This document shows positions 57,141 to 64,000 of a DNA stretch of 64,000 nt, in pieces. Position 1 is the first letter of the stretch; each line of letters begins with the position of its first letter. This stretch comes from Lactifluus volemus. Lineage: Eukaryota; Basidiomycota; Agaricomycetes; Russulales; Russulaceae. Made by a program: the position numbers and the translations under genes. The notes under the pieces are model-generated. The model saw nothing but the letters and a program-made list of their open reading frames with translations, ran no database searches and had not been told where the DNA came from. Where the stretch lies: the NCBI GenBank assembly GCA_022376515.1, contig WTXI01000015.1, positions 372,001-436,000 of the forward strand, given 5' to 3'.

Positions 57141-59959
57141 GCAACATTCGTGACTCGGTCACGGGCGTCGATATACCGTAAGTTACGTTAAAGTAGACTC
57201 GGACTTGCTCATAACGCATAAGGCTTGTCCATACCCTCTGTATTATAATGTTCATGCATTATCAGGTTATTCGTTTTGAGCAAGTCTACTGTAGCCCTTT
57301 CTACTCCTTTACGATGCGCGCATTCCCAGCATTCTCCCCCTCTTTTTTATTTTCTTTCTGAGTCGTTATGTGCGTGACCGTCGCGCAGACTCCCCCTCCC
57401 CGCATATTTCGCTTTCTTGGCCGCAAGCTCTTCACGTCTATCCTCCCCTCCATGCAGAGTCTGCGTAGATTCCACTGGCAGCTGTGTTATTATAGTACCG
57501 GATGTTCTACCAGCTCACTTTGGTAATCCACTCTCCCAGCATTTGCATTGTCATCACCTGATACTTATCCGTCATTGACCATTGAGAGTGACGTAAATAA
57601 ACCGCCGTTGACGCATTGACGGCCGGACATGTGAGAGTTTGGTACACTCTGTCTAGCACGGGGTCAGCCCATCTTTGATAGCGTGTTGCTTGCCAACAGT
57701 AAATTCAAAGACGTCTAGGTGGTTGGTTGCCATGCCAAATGAGTTAAGGGTGTATTTAATAGATGGATGGCTGGGGGTAAAGTTCCCGACGACCCTTCCG
57801 GCTGTACAGGCAGACGCCAGAGGAGCGCACTTTGGCGGTAAAGCTATTGCAAAAAGTGGTCTGACCTGTTTCTCGGCTTCTAGTGGCTGGTTTGGGTGAT
57901 AGGAGTTATGGAGCCCCGGAAACTGACTCAGCTCAATGCCAATGTCCATCGACGCCTAACGGTATCTATCCATCAAGCTGCATCAAACTGCATCAAGACT
58001 TGTACTTTTCAAGGTCCGCCATATCAATGATCTTCAACGACGCTCATATAAAAACGGTTTTTCAGTTGTACAACATCGCACAACATTCAAGACAAATATG
58101 AAACTCAGGAGGCTGATTTCCGTCTCATTTGGCAACTTGGCCCCAACCAACCCCTAGCAACTGCAGAAACTATGAGAATTGGTTTCTCAAGTTGTGAAGT
58201 TCTCAAACCCATGAAAATGCTAGACATTCAGAATCTGTTGATTCTGGAGGTGGAAACTAGGTCAGTAGGAGTGGGAGCAAGTCTTATGCACCATCAAAGG
58301 TCCTCAGCTCGAAACTAGATGGTCGTCGTAGCGATGTATTACGAAGTTTGCAGTGCATGAGCTTGTGAACGTACGATGTCATTGGTGATTGAGCTCCGGT
58401 AGGACACTTGTGGAGACACTGAAAACCACCACGCTCTTTAAAACCGCCCTTGCACGAACAAGCAGTAAGTGGTCGTAAATGCCAGATGACTGGTCTCATT
58501 AAGAAGGCAACAAAGTCTTCCCTGTGACGAAGTTTCATGATACGTCAACGACCGCCTCCAACTCCATAGAGGCCCCCCAAAACTTCGCACCCAACTGAGC
58601 CATCGGCAAGGAGTCGCTTCCACTCTTTCGTTTCCTCTGGAGTACATAGTGGGGGCAAATTAGGAGTGTTCCCGAAGTAAGCGCTGGTGATAATGGGGAT
58701 ATTTCAGATCTGATATTGTTGAAGAGTCTGGGGTACAGAATTTCCCACACTCGGCGATCGCCCCCAAAAAGGCATGATGAAGTCGGTTAGTCATTCCCTT
58801 GGATCTGAAGAGGGGGAACCTCGCGAGGGGGGAGAAGACCACTGTCTAACAAACCAGGCATGGGTAGCCTAGGTTCCGCCACCTTCCGACTCCCGTAATT
58901 GCCCGAAGGCGGCGCTGGCCCGCGCTCGGGAACAGAGAGACGAGCAAAAGGCTCCAGACACGGAACGGGAGGCGGCAGTACGCAGCGCAGAGAGGCGAGC
59001 TTGAGCGTGAGGAGGTAACCAACATGCGGGGCTTGGCTGGGAAAAGAGTAAGCAGATGCGAGCAAAGCGTTGCCAAAACATATCGATCAAGGGTGAATAA
59101 TGAGGCCATTAATGAGGCATCACCATTCCACGGAAAACCCAGTTTGGGCACTTCTGCTGATGATGGCGCCGGTGGGCCTCTAGAACGAGCACCCAGATGG
59201 CAACGATTGACGCTGACAACTACAACGATCTGTTACGATCTTGTATCCCCGCGGTATACTGTCTGCGGCTTGTGACGCTTCGCTTTGAGGCGCAGCTTAT
59301 GAACGTTGTGAACCCATAGTATGGGACCTCTCGCGAGGAAGTAAGGGTCGGCTTTTTAGAGATCTGAGTCCAAGGAGATATTTTACGCCGTTGAAAAGGC
59401 GCCCGCCGTAGCAACAGAGTCTCCGCTTTACTCCGCTTACGTTACCTTGACTTGGTTAGTGGCTAGTAGTGCGTGAAGTTGGATCCTGCTTCCATTCTAC
59501 ATATTTTTGTCTGTGGATCGCTCCAGTTCCTAGTCCGTGCCCCCCAGCCACAGGACGAACTTCAGCTTGTACGTGCTGACTGATACGAGTTGCCGTAGCA
59601 ATGACGACCGAATGCGATGTGGTTGTCCAGGCCGAGGCTTTGGGTGATTTTGATTTACACATCAGACGTAGGGCCATCATTGCTAGGTGGAGATACAACG
59701 CGAAAAATGTGTCAAAATCGTGCTTCTCTGATCCAAGGTCCTCGGCGAGCTCCAATTTTAGGCGCTCAAAGTGCCCGTAGTGGAGGCGCCGTCGCAATCT
59801 CGATGAAGCGATCCTTTGTCCATGGCACCGAACTTGGCACAAGGCCTTTAAAGATCAGTGGAAGAAGCAACCGATTCCATCTGTCTCGCCATTCTAACTT
59901 GGTATCTTCTCCTCCCTACCCTCCCCTCTCAGCCGAGGCGCGTACTTCCGTCAGCGTTC
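57141..59959. other. Gene-poor region, about 2.8 kb
   Basis: Short frames on both strands overlap each other and none shows a recognised motif. The 59,456-59,842 minus and 59,617-60,117 plus frames are mutually antisense and the latter overlaps the start of the next gene. A C/T-rich stretch at 59,890-59,935 directly upstream of 59,960 may be the promoter of the DUF6533 gene. Confidence 0.4.
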
Positions 59960-61555
59960 ATGGACCAGCAGGCATGCCAGAAACAAGGGTATGTGTAGCA
60001 CGTCAGTTGGTTGACACCTTTGTTTCAATCTTACACGACATTGCTCAGATTACTGTTAGACAACGCCACCGCTCTCGCCGCTTACCGTTTGTTCTCGTTC
60101 TTGCCCAAAGAAATTAGTACTGATCCACAATAGTCATTCTGTTTTATGATTATTTCCTCACGTTACCTGAGGAGGTCGATCGTTTCTGGCTCCCCGGGTC
60201 ACATAACTGGGCTTCAAGACTATTCCTGGCTACCCGCTACGGAGCGTTGCTTGGCCATGTTCCGTTAATTTACAGCTCTTATTTTGACCCATGCAATAGT
60301 AGTTCGGTAAGTCTGATTTATGTTCTCTCTCGTCATGTCTTATTCACATATCATAAGTCCAAGTGAGTCTGCCGCGAACCACAAACCGGACTACCAGCTG
60401 ATTTCCACAGACGGGTACCGTTTTCAGCGTATCATGGCGGGCTGATGCTACTGCTTCACTTTATGTCAACAGGTGTGTTTTGTCGAGGCAAGCTCAGAAA
60501 TGCACTCACGCACCCACGATTTTCAGTGCTTCTTATGATGAGGGTCTACGCTCTGTATTTGCGCAGCAAGTGGGTCCTGGCTATCTTAGTCCTTGAGACA
60601 GTAGCCGCAGAGGCTATTGGATGCGTAAGTGCTTCCTCGTTTGACAAGACGGTTTCATTTCATTCTTGGTAGTGGGTTGTCATAAGATTAATACCCGGCG
60701 GAATAATCAGCTCAGAAACACGGGAACTGTGAGTCCTTACCCAATCACCTTTGGCTGTTTCGGTTCATCACGAATGGCGTCCGATACTGGCCTTGTTAGC
60801 ACTCGCAGTAAGTGCAGATTTCCTGACTTAATGGGATGCGTTTATGATTGGTTGTCTCAGTGCAAGCGGTGGCGTTCTCGGGGCTCCTTCTCATTGACAC
60901 CACCGTCTTGGCTCTCACTGTGAACCGTTCGATACAACTATGGACGCGGAAAGAGCCATTTCTGCACCGCTTTCTTGTCGACGGTATGTCTATGGTACAT
61001 GCATTGCTGCTCAGCGAACTGACCCTTCGATACCATAAGGTTTGCAGTATTATGGGTATGCGGCAGCTCTTTTTTTGGAGATACATGAGCTGACCTCTCA
61101 ACAGGGTAATATGGAACCTTAACCTTGCCAATATCCTCGTCCTACTGGTGTGTTGGGTCTACTTGTTCTATCTTCCGTCGATTGAAGTATAACTGTCATG
61201 CTTTTCTCCGAACTTCAGTTTGTAAACGTGAGCTCTCATTCTTATTTGATATCGGTTCTTCGTTCCAGTGCATTCCTAACGAATAAATTAGCCGGCATAC
61301 AATTTTGCTATTCCTATCTTCACGAATGTGTAGGGCTTAGAGCTACCCGTGATCACCTGACGCTCACAATCAACACGTAGATTGTCGGTAGTGTTGGTCT
61401 CGAGGCTCATGATTAACTTGCGCGATCCAAAACTGAGCAAATCGATTGAAACCGACAAGCCGGACGCCACCACATATGCTGTATACTTGTCTACAGTCAT
61501 GCAAGAAGATACTGTGTTCAAGTTCACTGACACAACTCAGGACGAGTCAAGGTAG
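59960..61555 (+). CDS. DUF6533-type seven-helix membrane protein
   Basis: A basidiomycete-specific family of putative seven-helix membrane proteins of unknown function. From the ATG at 59960 (MDQQACQKQ), introns join GLLLDNATALAAY to LILFYDYFLTLPEEVDRFW, the family hallmark, then GSHNWASRLFLATRYGALLG and HVPLIYSSYF. Further exons contain LLMMRVYALYLRSKWVLAIL, GLLLIDTTVLALTVNRSIQL, WNLNLANILVLLVCWVYLF and the C-terminal LVSRLMINLRDPKLSKSIE, ending at TAG 61553-61555. The family often occurs in many copies in mushroom genomes. Helix number and the conserved YDYFLTLPEEV and LMINLRDP motifs support the call; the middle exons (60,300-60,500 and 61,200-61,380) are less certain and may include an alternative intron choice. 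Confidence 0.72.
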
Positions 61556-64000
61556 TCAAAGGATGCTACTTCGGTCCCGTCTCCATCATGCTGATAATGT
61601 CCCTTAGGTGTTGAATTCTGTCTTGGAGAAGCGGTGAGAAAAAAAAATGTGGGAGTTGACGCGTCACCTGGAAGCTGGTCTTCACAACGGCGGACACTTT
61701 TTTAGGGATATAATATTTCAGGAAATAATTTAGGGCTTCTGGGGTGTACAAACAATGTTTATGTAGTATTATCGACTGGCGGGGTCACCAATCAGTGAGG
61801 CAGGTGAAGTGTTAAGGGTTTACTTGAGTCGGGATACTTCAAAGCGGAAAAGGGTACCAGTCTCTGAGGGCTCGAGTCGCAGATAGTGACGAAACCTGGG
61901 GTACCCCGCCGCCAAGACCAGGAGTCAGATGGTCACGGTTGTATTACAGCAATAGCATATGTAACTTTAGACACAGAACGCTCCCCTGACATGAGGAGTG
62001 CATAGAAACAAATGCCCGATGTCACAACTTGAACCTGAACCCCATATGAAACTGAACTCCATATGTTTATGATGACAGCGCCTGACAGGGGTAAGATCAG
62101 CTGTGCTCCCAAATTTGTCATGCAAGGCTCGGCTCTTGATGGTTATAGGTAGGTTTTGATTCTACGTAGCTGAATCCCATCACTTACGATAAGCGCGTAT
62201 ACTTCAGGTTCGTCGTGTAAGCAATCAAGGAACCAGCAACTAATACGGAAGCCAAGAACGATAAGCAGCAAATGCTGTCCTCAGTGTTCTAGTAGGACGT
62301 GTTGTCTGTGTCAACATACTCAGCCATAGCACCCAGGGCAGGGTGTACACTACTAGCATCGAGATAAGAAAAAAAAAATTGCCCAAGTCGCAAAGAGTCG
62401 GAGTTTGAGTTAGGTTTGTCTAGTGGTGGTTCGCTCCGAGTCATTGTAATGTATCGATCTTTAGACACGCGGGTCAGGTAGACGCTGAAATGTGAAGTGC
62501 GGCTGGCGTCAGGGTTGTACGTACTTCTCTCGGGGGGGCGGCCATGCGGCACGCTTGAGGCGCTTCTAGTAAACTACCTTGATTGCCGCAGGTGATCAGT
62601 GATGGCAAATCAACCTAGCGACGATACTATACCGCAGTTCTGAGGATCCGCATTGTACTTTGGGCACGGTGAAGTAATCAAATCATGTCATGAAACGGGC
62701 CGGGGAAAGCTAGTGGCGGCCGACATCACACACAGCCGTTATCGCACTTGATGCATTCGCGCGCCGCGTGCCAGTTGCCTGAGAAGACATCCAAAGGCGA
62801 GTATGAAGGTGCTCGGCGGAGTTGCGTGGTTGCCATGGGCCGTCTCTGCCGAACTTTCGAGTTTGTCGCATTGGCAACCCATAGACTATAAACAGTTTGT
62901 AGACCCGTGGCTGTGTTGGGGATTTCCTCCTCGGAAGTCGCGTACAGGGAAAACCCCTTCTATAAATTATCGCAGGCCAAACATCCAAAGCCTGTTATGC
63001 GGCGACAGCCACGCAGTGGAAGTCAAATGCCCGTCGGTTGGTTATGTTTAGGTAACCAGTTCGGGCAGCATTTCCGGGCACAAGCTGACTCGGACCCCGT
63101 TGCAACACGACTAAAGAACTGTTTCCATCATGCATGGGGCTCACTCCCGTGCTTCTACTTCTTGTCGCTAACACAACTTTGTGTGGTCACGTCTCATTGA
63201 CACTTCGCGGGTAAAAGGAGGTCAAAGCAAAGTATTACGCAGCATAAGACAGTGACCTGTGTAACCTGACAACTCTCTCGGAAGCGCTAGGCCCGACTCG
63301 GAGGACTCGGAGCCCGGGTTGGGGTAAGCGTGGCACCTAATTCATACCGGCTATGGTTTTTTCTTCGACCAGTCTTCTGTCAATCTGTTTCGCCAATGAC
63401 TTTAGATGTCTGGATGAGGTTCAAGTGCCTTAAACGACCCCCTTCGCAGATTGAGTTCCATTTTTAGGTATGTTGATTCCGACCAACGGGATCTCTAGGG
63501 AGGCGTGTGGTTCCGTATCCTGAGGTGCGCACCCTCGTAGTTTCGATAGTCGTAACGGTTTGTAGGTTGGCAACATACATGCAGAGTGCCCACATCCCTA
63601 CGCCAACTGAACAGATCTGGCTGCTGGCTGAGAACCTCTGGCCAGACGAAACTGACTCCTGGCAACATCATACAAATAAATACATCTTAGGAATGGCTCT
63701 CATTAGGTCACTGCAGGCGGCCCTGTTCTCTGGTTCAGGTCACGGTGGAACCAGTATCTTTTCCCACCTTCTGTGTGCTGTGGATGGCGCTGAACGAGAG
63801 TTACCTTATCTTTAAGGGTTGTGATTTCCGCTGGGTGCTTTCTCAAATGGCGTCTTCTCGCTCTTCTCGGCCTGATTAATAGCGACGTAGCTGAGGCGAC
63901 AACCTTGTTGTGAGTTCTCAGCTCAGCCCGTGCCCGCGTTGTTGCCCGGAGATTCCCCCTGGAATTGTCAGTCCAAGACTTTGACGGCACAACTCGACTC
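61556..64000. other. Region with possible remnant of a membrane-protein gene, otherwise unassigned
   Basis: On the minus strand between about 61.9 and 62.6 kb, short hydrophobic frames (LASVLVAGSLIAYTTNL, LSGAVIINIWSSV) look like membrane helices of one gene split by introns, and a frame ending EYVDTDNTSY lies upstream. They could be an eroded or unrecognised relative of the neighbouring seven-helix gene. The plus-strand frames at 62,803-63,051 and 63,507-63,815 have no recognised motif. Beyond this nothing is supported to the window end. Confidence 0.3.

Noticed and set aside
59456..60117. Overlapping minus (128 codons) and plus (166 codons) frames
   Set aside because: Mutually antisense, without motifs; the plus frame overlaps the DUF6533 start in another frame.

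Overview
This window is nuclear DNA from a filamentous fungus, almost certainly a basidiomycete and probably a mushroom-forming Agaricomycete (inference). The evidence is about 20 tightly packed eukaryotic genes on both strands, cut by many short introns (mostly 47-60 nt, GT...AG). Family content agrees: a DUF6533-type seven-helix protein, Zn2Cys6 transcription factor, Argonaute, Mre11, Pol III subunit RPC34, FAD synthase of the PAPS-reductase type, and a SUZ-domain protein. Gene models below were assembled by joining open frames through splice sites and protein-family motifs read by eye, so ends are firmer than every internal junction.

Layout. 0-10.4 kb: RING-finger protein (cut by the window start), sugar-phosphate/nucleotide-sugar type transporter, PM20D2-like M20 amidohydrolase, SMUBP-2/Hcs1-type helicase, AAA-type P-loop ATPase. 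11-20 kb: Argonaute, a low-complexity protein, RPC34 back-to-back with a promethin/LDAF1-like membrane protein across a 66-bp shared promoter. 20-30 kb: long Zn2Cys6 regulator, a nearly 3-kb gene-poor stretch, mitochondrial ribosomal protein uS17, SUZ-domain protein, F-box-like protein. 30-48 kb: MRE11, then GDP-fucose transporter, FAD synthase, GDP-L-fucose synthase, GDP-mannose 4,6-dehydratase, intron-containing tRNA-Arg(CCU), biotin-protein ligase, Dug1/CNDP-type dipeptidase and UDP-glucose 6-dehydrogenase, all on the plus strand. 48-64 kb: single-pass membrane protein, MOV10/SDE3-type helicase, a coiled-coil-like hypothetical protein and the DUF6533 protein, separated by gene-poor DNA.

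How the genes work together. The strongest theme is nucleotide-sugar metabolism. The two enzymes that make GDP-fucose from GDP-mannose lie next to each other, with a candidate Golgi GDP-fucose transporter two genes upstream, the whole set within 7 kb; UDP-glucose dehydrogenase follows 6 kb further on. A second theme is RNA silencing: an Argonaute with an intact catalytic tetrad and a MOV10/SDE3-type helicase lie about 40 kb apart.

Two cautions. At least eight otherwise conserved genes need a single base restored to keep one reading frame, usually in a short homopolymer; because probably essential genes are affected too, I read these mainly as assembly errors. Two introns in the SMUBP-2-like helicase appear to begin with GA instead of GT.
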